Assembly (NCBI RefSeq): GCF_932526225.1
Contig: NC_064039.1
Location: forward strand, 2,132,001 to 2,196,000
Source: Nematostella vectensis
Taxonomy: Eukaryota; Cnidaria; Anthozoa; Actiniaria; Edwardsiidae
Length of the DNA stretch: 64,000 nt
Direction: 5' to 3'
The translations under genes and the position numbers were made by a program. A model generated the notes under the pieces. It was not told the DNA's origin. It saw nothing but the letters and a program-made list of their open reading frames with translations, and did not search any database. Shown here one piece after another: positions 39,401-49,868 of the stretch; within the stretch, counting starts at the first letter, position 1; the number at the start of each line of letters is the position of its first letter.

Positions 39401-40309
39401 AAAGAGGTCTTCTTTGGTGCATCCCGTAGTGGCCAGCTTCTTGTCATATCGCTCGAGGATCTTGCCTCGTGTCTTGGTTAGACCAAGGGAGCGCGAGGTG
39501 CCGCGATTCCTCAAGAAGTCGGCAACATAACTCACAACACAGTAAGGGAAGGTGTCACCCCCCTCTCGCTCAAACATTGGCCCAGGCTCACCATTTTGCT
39601 CAAGTAAAGGGCGAAGCTCGTATCTCACGTAGACGAGGTACTCTCGTCCTTTCTCCCAAATACCCGCATCGATGCCTTCCAAGGCGCCGACTGCAATTTG
39701 GTCCCCTCTTTTGACTAATGACCCACCGATCTTGTGCTCCGAGCGCCCTTCCTCCTCTGTGATTGGCGCCAATGGCTCTGCGGGGGCCTTACCAACGACC
39801 GTAAAGAGCCTGTAACGCCGGTCGGGATCTACCATCTCAAGCACCTGTGGCAACACTGCGTTTGCCCGCAGAGACTCTCGCTCGGGCGAGACCCACCACA
39901 CCGAGCCATCGTCATTAATATCAGGCCCCCGCATAACCGGCTTTAGAGCAATGACACCTGCTCCACCAAGATCTCGTATCTCCTGGTAAACACCGGCGCT
40001 TATGTCTTGGCCCCGAAGAATGGCATCCACGCTTGGGAACCGAAGATGGGCGCCGCCGACGAAGAGAGAATAGTACTTCTCGGGGTCTTAGCCCTCTGGG
40101 CCCTCTTGCCGCCGTTCCAGCAGCAATGGGTCGAACTCGCACCAGACTTCCTCTTTCCACGCTTTCGCCGGTACGAGCGGCTTAAGCAGCTTGTGTTTGA
40201 CATCGTCGGGGATGTCCTCGTACAGGATGTTCTGGACCAGCCCTGCTAGTACGGCAGGCGCCTCTTTGTCAGGCATGCTATTGAGAACCTCCTCTATGTA
40301 GGCGTCCAT
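36496..40309 (-). pseudogene. Polymerase - SF1 helicase - HNH replication protein, copy B
   Basis: One long leftward reading of about 1,270 codons, cut by TAA (40088-40090), TGA (38504-38506) and a frameshift near 38010-38050. N-terminus 40309-40088; polymerase part 40030-37631 with HIDMRAAYL (family-B motif A-like) near 38745 and CTDAIY (motif C-like) near 38050; no clear motif B. Helicase part 38055-36750 with GQGGSGKT (Walker A, ~37850), IIIDECC (Walker B, ~37630), CGDYGQVPP and a late VHRVQGKT, as in superfamily 1. C-terminus: an HNH-like zinc module, CTACG then FSIDRLDDS and CLSCNRRHK (36700-36496). It would replicate the element DNA in active relatives. The polymerase call is weaker than the helicase and HNH calls. 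Confidence 0.65.
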
Positions 40310-40441
40310 GTTTGGGTATGCCTTGTGCCACCCAGTCTCTAATTGCCCGTATCACAGCCGGCGGGACGAGTGTTTGGGTATGCCTTGTGCCACCATCTCT
40401 AATTGCCCGTATCGCGGGCTGCGATGTCAGATAGGACGAGT
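40310..40441. repeat. 62-70-bp tandem duplication, copy B
   Basis: Two units starting GTTTGGGTATGCCTTGTGCC at 40310 and 40372, between the replication gene and the zinc-ribbon frame. The same duplication is at 61219-61350. Confidence 0.9.
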
Positions 40442-40602
40442 GCGAACCATTCCCGAGCGCGCCTCTCGGTGCCGCGCATCCTCTGCCCTACACGATTCGC
40501 TCCGCAGGGGCGACACAGCCGGGTCTCCGACTGCGTCCCTATGCCGCAGATCCTGCACGGCACGGGGAGAGGGCTGCCCTTACGGAGCCTTTGTAGGTGC
40601 AC
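40399..40602 (-). CDS. Zinc-ribbon-like small protein at element right end, copy B
   Basis: About 67 codons with CRICGIGTQSETRLCRPCG, a four-cysteine knuckle pair. The frame is open to the right border without an ATG, so the 5' end may have been cut at the insertion border. In copy C one Cys is Phe. Possibly a transcription or DNA-binding factor. Confidence 0.45.
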   Translation of the reverse strand: MHLQRLRKGSPLPVPCRICGIGTQSETRLCRPCGANRVGQRMRGTERRAREWFALVLSDIAARDTGN

Positions 40603-43050
40603 CTTGTCATACCAAGGCGTAGACAGATGTACTGTAGGGGTGGGGTGGAGAGCTGGTGTTAGCTGTAGGGGAGGGGTGGAGAACTGGTGTTAGCTGTAGG
40701 GGAGGGGTGTTTATATTTACCTTTCTAATGTCATTTAATAGTAGACTTGTCATTTCAAGATGTAGATCTGTCAGAAGCACGATGCTGTTTGGGTCAGTCA
40801 CGAGATTCATAGCGACGTTGAACGCCTCTCGTCTTGAGTATTTGCCCGGTTTAGAAACCGTCTGCAATAAACAAAACAAATTGGACATTTAAAAAACTAT
40901 AGAAATATTTATTATTTAAATTGTCATTTTCGGAGCCTTGGCGCGGAGGAAGCGTCTTGAGGTATAAAAGAACATGAATATAATTTTAGTCTTGATTTAC
41001 TGTCAAGCCAAAAGGTCCCAAAATCCATTTCGCCATGCTTTCCTTCCCAGATGAAGGGGCTTTTCGGGTTGTCTGTACAAATTCGTCTACCGTCATTTTG
41101 TGACGAACAAACGTCAGGACCGCGTGTTCTTTAAGACTTTTGTCAAGTGTGTAACTGTTAACTTAGATTTTCGTTGTTCGCCTACACCGAGTTACCATGG
41201 TACTTGGTACCCTCCATTAACATTAATTACCCACCTTAACAATCTCAGCGATTCCACTCCTTTTGACAGCGTCCACTAAATCTAGATCGTGGCTTTCGTA
41301 ATCAAAGATTACAACCCGTATTCTTCTATCTCTCGTCTCGTGTACGAGTCGTGCGATGTTTTCGAGGAACAAATGTACCCAGGGGCCTTGGTTCTTTACG
41401 GTGATGACAAAAGTCACTATCGCCTTTCTGTTCCATTGACTGGACTCTGGACTGCAGAGTTCGCTAGAGTTTGTTGGCTGGTAGACGTAGTTCGAGAGAT
41501 GTACTTCACTATTAGCTACAGTGTCGTTTAATGTTAGTTCCAGGAGATAGCGTGTTCCGTTCTCAAAGATTTTCTTTTCGACATTTTCAATAGTGATTAG
41601 CTTGTATTTGCTGAAAGGCAAAAGAGCAGTGTTTTAAGTAGTGAGGAGAAACAAGAAAACAAGAATATCTGTGTGCTTAGCACCCCTAAAAACACGTCGT
41701 ATTTTTTCTAAACCCCGCCTGATACTAATATTTAAAGTGGGAGGTTCCCTTAAGAAGTTCAGTGAGCCAATAGAAGATTATAGCGAATCACTCGTATGGA
41801 ATCAGCTCGTGTCGTTGAAGGGTCTCAAGTACCTTGTTTTCTTAATACACCTTTATATGCCTATCACCTCGCGAGAATTCTCATATGGGCTTTAAACATG
41901 TTTCGGAATTTTTCTCAAATGGTTTGTTGGGAAATGTTTTTCCATGTACTGTCACCATATTCACCCCTTCCCCTAGCTTTCGAAGATTTTGCAAAAGCCC
42001 TTGCTTAACTAACCTTCCGAACGTCTGGTAGAGTTTTTGCATATACACGGTAACCACTTCCGTAGCGTCCTCTCTGCTCAGCTCACGCGTCCTCCAAAAG
42101 CCTTCATATAAGTACAAACTGTGCATACGCATGATGTACGGATACATGTAAGTCTCATGGTAGTGTTTACCAAGCGCGTCACCTGTTTGGTTGATTCGCA
42201 CTTTTGGTGTCGCAACGTAATCATCACAATGTGGTAGCACCTTTGAGAACGATTGCCAATCAGAGATTTTGTTGTTTGTGGCGTTTAGAAATCCGTTATA
42301 CGGGTTGTCAAGGTTTTTACATGCGTTAGTTTGTGGGACCCTCCAGTCGAATTTCCCATTCATATGTTCATCATTTGTAAAGAAGGGTAGAAGATGTTTA
42401 GTTGAGATAGACGTAAAATTCTTTTCCTCCGGCTTTTTCCATAGTACGCTCACATGGTTTCCCTCGCCAAGCTGAACATGTACGATATCTATAAAATAGA
42501 GCTCCCCTTTTTCAAGAAAAACCTCTTGTGAAATTTGACTTTTAAATTTTACGAAGTCTCTAAATTCCGTCCACTCCGTTTCTCTCTTATTGCCCACGTG
42601 CGCTACTAGCGCTGAATTTCGTATATGCTGGTCTTTACTCAACCAAAGCTCTGACGAATCGTCGGATGAAATAGCAAATGCATAAAACCCCGATTCATCC
42701 GGCTGCAAATAACCAAAGACTCGTTGCGCGAAGTCTTTCTTGTCTGGCCAGAAGTATTCAGTTGTTCTGATAAACCTGCGGTACGACGGTACATTTGGGA
42801 ACAAGGGCGTCTCGCAGATAAGGGCGATGCTGGAGGCGCAGATATTCACCCAGATGTGGTGATTAAGTCCTTGTAACACAGCAGGGTCCATGGCAGAGGG
42901 TTGTTGTTCTTTCTTCACACAAGTGGACGGACTCGCTATCTTCCACGTGCAAGGATCACCTGTCAACATCGTCAGCCAAACTACTGATACAATAAACGTA
43001 AACGAACATAGCGCTACTCGAAGTGTGTTAAGAGACACTCGAGAAACCAT

Positions 43051-45085
43051 TGTCAGCCTTTAAAGAGAATTGTCAAATTTATCAGACATGTTGTTTCCTC
43101 TCTGTGCTCACTAGTTACCTTTTGCCGCCTTGTGGTCGCAGTTAATATATTTCTAACGCGTTTAATAGAAAGCATCAAATGCTTTCTATTATCCCCTGTC
43201 GCTGTATATACCCCCATCTCTAATCCCCTGTCGCTGTGGTAATGCGAGCACAAGTTGATGTATATTTGTATCTCCCAGAATGCTTTGCAATCTGTTATGG
43301 CAGAAAGATGGTTTCACACGCCTTCAAGGAGTGGACATTGTGTTTTGAGGCCATTGAAATGGACCTCGAGGATCAGAATAAAAGTACTTATCTATTTGTG
43401 TCTTGAGCAGTATTTGCTGATCTCTCCCCCTTTTGTGGTATTTTGAGCATTTTTGTTGAGAGGATAGTTCTGATGATTTTCCTTGTTCGATTTGAAATTT
43501 TTCAAAGGACTAAAGCGATTATTTGGCTAAAGAGTAGTTGCTATCTCCTTGTTGGATGCATACCTTCAAGACCATTTATCCCTTAGACTGACGCCTGAGT
43601 ATCTTCATCTCGTTTTGTTTATTTTGCATTTATGAATTTTTTGGGTTGTGGGTAGCTCTACAGTCCGATTGAGGTACCAATGGGCTAATAATGAACATAT
43701 TCAATGCAAACCGTAGACGTTATATCGATTATCTACTTGTTGTCTTTCACCGACTGTTCGATTTCTTATAAGCCGCTATTTTAGAATGTCGGGGAGAAAG
43801 ATGCGGGAAACTTTTAATTAAAGGTACAACGCATGTTTACGATAAAAATTCTTGAAGCACGTTCGTTTTATTCCCACATTCCTTCACGAATATGCATATA
43901 GTGGTAAATATAAGGACAGCCAACCCGTTCAAACCCTAGTCCGGCTTCAACAACACTATCCACCAATTCATAGTTCTCGGCTCCCCACTTATGCTTCTTG
44001 CTGTCATCAAACTTGAAAGCATCAAATGCGTGTTAAGTGGGGAGGTCTATATTTTAGTAATGACTGGTGCAGAATGAATTGTTGCGTGCGTAGCAACTCT
44101 ACCTGACAACCTCAGTACTTCCGTGACAATCGTAGGGAACGCTATATCCTTTGTAGTCTATAGGGATGAATATATCATAACATCTAGAGTAAATGATTAT
44201 ATTTTTATACAAACGGTGAATTTTTATAGCCACGAAACTTGGGTTTGTCTTTGATGCAATGTATCTCTGCCTACGAACCTCCTCGTAGCAACGAGACGCG
44301 CGCAAGTTGTTTTTGGGGGTGGGTTTATATTTAGCATTAGTGCTAGCAAATAATCGCGGGAAAATCTCATTCAGGGTCTATTTGTCTTTGTCCTTTATTC
44401 ATTATTGTTTTCTATCTTTCCGCTTATGTGAAACATTGTTCTTTGTGATTGGATTTTAATGTGACGTTTGATGTAAATTTGAGAAATGGATGTGGGCCCT
44501 TGGAAGCAAAGAGCAACAACCACAGAATGTTGTCCTTCCTGTTTTAATAAAATTTATCCGCTCCAAAACTCATTAAACATTCAAATCAGCAAAGTTTTAT
44601 GTATTAACATTACCTCCTGGCTATTTTTAAGATAAATTTACAAAAAGCAGACCGAAAACAGATACCTCTCCCCCCTGTTTTATTTTTCAGCCCGTCAAAG
44701 ACAAACACCGCTGTACCTAGTCAGCGGAATCCAAGCTTTCGGACAATGCTTTGCGGTCCCATCTCTAATCCCCTGTCGCTGTGGTAATGCGAGCACAAGT
44801 TGATGGTTATTTGTGTCTCCCAGAATGCTTTGCAATCTGTTATGGCAGAAAGATGGTTTCACACGCCTTCAAGGAGTGGACATTGTGTTTTGAGGTTATT
44901 GAAATGGACCTCGAGGATCAGAATAAAAGTACTTTGTTTCTTGAGCAGTATTTGCTGATCACTCCCCCTTTTGTGGTATTTTGAGCATTTTTGTTGAGAG
45001 GGTCGTTCTGATGATTTTCCTTGTTCGATTTGAAATTTTCAAAGGACTAAAGCTATTATTTGGCTAAAGAGTAGTTGCTATCTCC
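43051..45085. other. Spacer 2 upstream of glycosyltransferase copy B
   Basis: Near-identical to spacer 1: promoter-proximal unit at 43213-43555, 3'-flank copy, exon-4 fragment (43868-44017), an unexplained 740-base stretch, then the second unit (44758-45085) cut by DIRS copy 2. Confidence 0.8.
43868..44017 (-). pseudogene. Truncated copy of glycosyltransferase exon 4 (spacer 2)
   Basis: Same truncation point as the spacer 1 fragment. The motif reads WGAEN here, so the two fragments have drifted apart at the former catalytic motif. Confidence 0.75.
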
Positions 45086-45088
45086 GAA

Positions 45089-46251
45089 ATGGCCGAAACC
45101 ACGCCACCAGCCTCGACAAATGAGCAGAGCGAACTCATGAAATTTGGCAGTTTGATCTCAAACTCCATTATTAATCTCCAAGAAACTATGCAAGATAGTT
45201 TTTTCAAAGCTCCAGACCACAATAGAGGAGTCCTGGCACGAAGACGGCTCGGGTCCACAAGAGGTTTCGCGTTTTCAAGTAAGTGAGAGTGGATCGAGCG
45301 GAGATGAAAGTGCTGATGAAAATCAGCCCAAAACCTCCAAGAGACCTCGCATTGGTGCCTCACCAGTGGGCCAGGAAACTGCTGCCAGGGTATCGGACCA
45401 ACCCACAGATAAATCTGCAGCAAGCCATAGCGGGGGAAAAACGTCCTCAGACAACGTGCTAAGCGCCATTGCTGAGAGACTGAACATGAAGGAAAAGACG
45501 GAGAAGTCAGTAAATGCACAACTCGCAGAGTTGGTAAACAACATTATATTTAAGGCTGAAAAACCTGACGAGGCGGAGATGAAGGAAAGCATGGAAAAAA
45601 TCATCCGCCCAGAGAATTGCAGCTCGCTAGTGGCGACTAAAGTAGACGAATTAATCTGATATCGTCTTCGCCCACAAACACGCTCTTTAATGATTCACGC
45701 GCACAAAGTGCACAGAGTGCGCTTGTGAAAGGCGTAATCGAGCTCACCAAACAGCTCAACGGCATTATTGATCTACAGGCCCAAGTCAAGGAAAACAAAA
45801 TCGATAACAGTGATATTGTTATTGAACTTGACAAGCTTGTCGAGAAAGAAATGTCATCTATTGAAATGCTAAGTTATGCAAATTACGAGCTGAACTGCCG
45901 TCGCCGTGAATGCATAAAACCTGACCTCAATGATGACTACACTTCGCTGTTTTCATCATCTGTCCCGATCAATAAGTTCCTTTTTGGGGGAGACACATCC
46001 AAACGCTTGGATGATATTGACAAGACTAACAAGGTGGTCAGGAAGGCGATGGGAAAAGACAGAAACAAAAGCCGCCATAACAACAACAACGCGCGCTCTA
46101 GAGCAGTCGCTGTAGGACGGGCCAACACTTCTACGCGAGAAGCTCGTCCAGTGGGTATTCCAACCCCTCATCTAAGCCCTTTTTAGCCAAGCGCTCCTTC
46201 CCTCAAGACAGTCGGCGAAAGAGGGGAGGGACGAGCAAACAGAAGCAGTAA
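45089..46251 (+). pseudogene. DIRS gag-like ORF, copy 2
   Basis: ATG at 45089 lies three bases inside the left junction. Frames 45089-45286, 45366-45659, 45725-46186 and the basic tail to 46251 are offset by the same frameshifts as in copy 1. Confidence 0.65.
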
Positions 46252-46268
46252 ACAAAACTATACCTGAG

Positions 46269-47843
46269 GTGAGTCGAGCTCCAGCCATTTGTTTTGAAAA
46301 CGATAGTTTTCACTTGGTACCTGTGGACCAATTCAAGGCTGGGAGACTACAGGAATTCTTGCCCGAGTGGCAAGAAATTACCTCAGATAGCGCCATTTTG
46401 GACTCTGTGCTTCATAGTCATATAGATTTGGTTTCTGACCTTGAATTGAATTGTCAACAAGGTACAAGGGAAATCTATCACACTAATTCAGTAGAAGCAG
46501 CTATCATAGATAGTGAGCTTGCGAAGCTCTTAGAGAAAGGTATCATTGAAGTCTGCATGCATTGCCCAGGGGAATTTATATCCCCTATCTTTATAAGACC
46601 AAAAAAGGATGGTACCCACAGAGTTATACTGAATTTAAAAACATTCAATGAGAATGTTGAATATCATCATTTTAAGATGGAGAGTATTAAATTAGTGATT
46701 ACACTGATAAGGCCCAACTGCTTTATGTCATCTGTTGATCTCAAGGATGCATACCATTCAGTTCCTATTGCTGTTGGACATAGGAAATATCTGAGATTTA
46801 AATGGAAAAATACTCTTTTCCAGTATACTTGTTTCCCCAATGGACTTGCATGCTGTCATAGGGAATTTACTAAGCTTCTCAAGCATGTGTACTCGGAACT
46901 CAGGCAACAAGGTTTTGTCAATGTTGTATACATAGACGACTCCTACCTACAGGGAGCTACTCAACTGGAGTGTTGGAATAACGTCAAAGAGACTGTATTT
47001 CTATTTCAAAGGTTGGGGTTTATTATACACCCCGATAAATCTGTGTTTATACCAACACAAGAGATTGATTTTCTGGGCTTTACTATCAATTCGGTTACTA
47101 TGACAGTACAAATTACGAAAGCAAAAGCCCTCAATTTACAGTCAGAGAGCCAGAAAATGCTAAGAAAATCGCAACATATCCTGATTCGTGATTTAGCTCA
47201 CATAATCGGGCTCATGGGGGCCAGCACTCCTGGTGTAGAAATGGGTATGCTCTTCTATAGAAGCCTTGAGAATGAGAAAATTGACCATCTAAATCTAAAC
47301 AAATGTAATTTTGATGCTGAGTGCCAACTAAGTGACACATGCAAATCTGACTTAGAATCGTGGGCTACACACATTCTTAATTCAGAAAAGCAGATTTCAC
47401 ATGGAAATCCAGACATGACACTCAGAACTGATGCATCCAAAAAAGGATGGGGTGCTGAACTAGGCAACAAGAGAACAGGGGGGCGCTGGTTATTTGTAGA
47501 AACCAGCTGCTCCATCAATGACCTAGAAACCCAAGCAATATTTTTTGCCTTAAAATCTTTATACAAAGATGTTTACAATGCCCATATCAGGATTGAAATT
47601 GATAACACTACAACAGTATGCTATGTTAATAATATAGGTGGCAGTAAATCTAGATCATGTAACGCCATTGCTAGAGAAATATGTCTTTGGGCAATTGAGC
47701 ACAAAATCTGGCTGAAGGCTGCACATCTCCCAGGAAAAGATAATGTCGCAGCAGATCAGGAATCCAGGTTGTTTAATGATAAAACAGAATGGCAATTGCA
47801 CCATACTGTTTTTACAGAAATTAACAGCTTATGGGGCCAATGA
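46269..47843 (+). CDS. DIRS reverse transcriptase-RNase H, copy 2
   Basis: 524 open codons with RT (PKKDGTHRVILNL, YIDD) and RNase H motifs (TDASKKGWG, DNTTTVCY). There is no internal stop. The true start is unclear because the frame is open upstream and probably joins or overlaps the gag frame. The sequence after it (47840-48000) continues the family's conserved DLFASR region in another frame. Confidence 0.88.
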   Translation: MSRAPAICFENDSFHLVPVDQFKAGRLQEFLPEWQEITSDSAILDSVLHSHIDLVSDLELNCQQGTREIYHTNSVEAAIIDSELAKLLEKGIIEVCMHCPGEFISPIFIRPKKDGTHRVILNLKTFNENVEYHHFKMESIKLVITLIRPNCFMSSVDLKDAYHSVPIAVGHRKYLRFKWKNTLFQYTCFPNGLACCHREFTKLLKHVYSELRQQGFVNVVYIDDSYLQGATQLECWNNVKETVFLFQRLGFIIHPDKSVFIPTQEIDFLGFTINSVTMTVQITKAKALNLQSESQKMLRKSQHILIRDLAHIIGLMGASTPGVEMGMLFYRSLENEKIDHLNLNKCNFDAECQLSDTCKSDLESWATHILNSEKQISHGNPDMTLRTDASKKGWGAELGNKRTGGRWLFVETSCSINDLETQAIFFALKSLYKDVYNAHIRIEIDNTTTVCYVNNIGGSKSRSCNAIAREICLWAIEHKIWLKAAHLPGKDNVAADQESRLFNDKTEWQLHHTVFTEINSLWGQ

Positions 47844-47979
47844 AGGTTGACCTTTTTGCATCGAGGTTGAACAAACAATTGTCAACCTATGTCTCATGGA
47901 GACCAGACCCAGAGGCAACATTTTTTTATGCATTTTCAATCTCTTGGGCTAACAGAATATTTTATGCTTTTCCCCCATT

Positions 47980-49166
47980 TTGTTTGATCAGCAGATGCCT
48001 TTAGAAGGTAGCAGAGGAGGAAGCACAAGGAGTAATACTTGTTCCAGTTTGGCCAACTCAGACATTCTTTCCCATACTTCTGAACATGCTGATAGATCAC
48101 CCACGGGTTTTGCCAAAGAGGGACGACCTGCTGATTCTACCTCACTCCATGGAACAGCATCCACTCAAACCAAAGTTGCGGCTGATGACTTGTTATGTCT
48201 CTGGGAGTGCCTACAAACCAAAAGCATTCCGGATGAAGCTAAGACGATTATTCTTAAGTCATGGAGAACGGGAACTAAGAAGCAATATGCAACATATCTT
48301 AAAAAGTGGGAACACTTTTGTAGTGAGTTACAGATTGATAGAACTGAGGTGTCTGTAGAAAATGCCTTGGCATTTCTTACTAGCCTTTACAATTCAGGAC
48401 TGAAGTATAGCGCTATAAATACAGCACGCAGTGCCCTATTATGCTTGGACTGTGGCAGCAGAATTACAATTGGTAATCACCCACTGATATCAAGATTTAT
48501 GTAAGGAGTCTTTGAATGTCGGCCAACAGAAAGCAGATATGCATTTGTATGGGATGTACAACCAGTTTTGAACTTACTAAGGCAATGGGTGGCAAATGAG
48601 GAGCTCTCCTTGAAAGAACTCTCACTGAAAACTGTCATGCTGCTATCACTCGTTACAGCACAGCGAGTGCAATCACTCCACTTACTTGACATTTCATCAA
48701 TGGAAAGAAGAGCAGATTGCATTGTATTCAAGCTTGGTTTACTAAACAGTCCAGGCCTACTGTAAAATCTACCTTCATTGAACTGACAAAGTATCCAAGT
48801 GAAGAAAAGCTATTTGCAGTTAGAACTTTGGAGGCATACCTAGCAAGAACGAAACTTCTCAGGGGGAGTGAAACAAAGCTTTTCATAACCCACTCCAAAC
48901 CCCATCATGCTGTTAGTGCGGATGCTCTAAGGAGATGGATTAAGTCATGTATGGAACAAGCTGGGATTGACACAGTTGCATTTGGTGCTCATAGTACCCG
49001 TGCAGCATTAACATCTGCAGCCAGGAAAGGGGGTGTGCATGTCACAGATATCCTTGCAAAGGCCGTATGGTCCAGTGAGAGGACATTTGGCAAACATTAC
49101 AACATGCCAGTTGTCAGCGACAACGACTATGTTAAAGCAGTACTGTCTGTATCAAATGATTCATAA
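47980..49166 (+). pseudogene. DIRS tyrosine recombinase, copy 2
   Basis: Open from 47980 to a TAA at 48502-48504, then open again to a one-base loss near 48743, then in a new frame to 49166 with the H-x-x-R and Tyr motifs. The first lesion is shared with copy 1; the second is private. Confidence 0.85.
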
Positions 49167-49400
49167 CTGTTTGAGCAATAGACTACAGTACTAGAGTGGA
49201 ATTTTTGTCTTCACCTCTTTCATTGAAACATGTTCATTTTTCACATGTGACTTGGTTATAGCGTTGGCTATTATTTTTAGAGTAAATACATGCATTGTTG
49301 TTACAACAATATTGTCCACATTGTGTGTTGGAAATTTACGCAGATTGCAGTCATCTTGGCTGCAAAATCTCACTTGGTCCCTCAATGTGGTGACGTAGAA

Positions 49401-49686
49401 GAATTCTTAAATTAAACGAAACTTACCTGGAAGTTGAAGTTTGATTGGGATTCTTTTAGTCACCATAACATTGAGGGATTAAGTGCTCTCCCTGTGTTAG
49501 AGGGTCCCTCCCAGTATTGTTTGGCTTTTCCTCAAGTTTTTGAAGATGCCTACAATCTGTTTATTTAAAGACTGAAGTTGCGCATGCGCATCGTTGCTAT
49601 CTCACTTAATCCCTCAATGTTATGGTGACTAGAAGAATCCCAATCAAAATCCAACTTCCAGGTAAGTTTCGTTTAATTTAAGAATT
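49401..49686. repeat. Inverted repeat at the right end of DIRS copy 2
   Basis: Arms 49401-49485 and 49603-49686 pair almost completely, separated by about 117 bases. The arms include GGTAAGTTTCGTTTAATTTA and its complement. A third related motif (TCCCTCAATGT.GGTGACGTAGAAG) precedes the first arm. Confidence 0.85.
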
Positions 49687-49868
49687 AATAATGAACATAT
49701 TCAATGCAAACCCTAGACGTTGATATCGATTATCTACTTGTTGTCTTCCACCGACTGTTCGATTTCTTATAAGCCGCTATTTTAGAATGTCGGGGAGAAA
49801 GATGCGGGAAACTTTTAATTAAAGGTACAACGCATGTTTACGATAAAAATTCTTGAAGCACGTTCGTT

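Larger units (their letters stand above)
30664..40625. mobile_element. Endogenous DNA-virus-like element, copy B (left end deleted)
   Basis: A GC-rich block inside intron 3 of copy B. Compared with copy C, the first 2.2 kb (50391-52617) are missing, so it begins in the middle of a small gene. It then holds genes in the order listed below. Rightward genes are the structural set; the leftward gene is the replication set. No integrase, protease or terminal inverted repeat was recognised. Right border near 40625, where intron sequence (GGGGTGGGGTGGAGAG) resumes. Copies B and C occupy the same intron position, so they descend from one insertion. Confidence 0.8.
30140..43050 (-). pseudogene. PA14-domain beta-1,4-GalNAc-transferase-like, copy B
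   Basis: Exons 43050-42014, 41610-41235, 40861-40721 and 30448-30140, with a 10.3-kb intron 3 that holds the virus-like element. Same architecture as copies A and C: membrane anchor, PA14-like, GT core. Two defects. The codon for the Trp of WGGED is TAG (30257-30259), which would remove the last 39 residues including the metal/acceptor motif. The exon 1 donor reads GTTAGT instead of GTAAGT, so exon 1 has an open read-through of 43 codons into intron 1 (to 41881). The rest of the frame is open. Either the copy is a recent pseudogene or it makes a truncated protein. Confidence 0.8.
45086..49685 (+). mobile_element. DIRS-type retrotransposon, copy 2
   Basis: Same location within the duplicated unit as copy 1 and nearly the same sequence, so it was copied with the host segment. 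The RT/RNase H frame is intact. The recombinase has the shared TAA and a private one-base loss. Confidence 0.88.
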
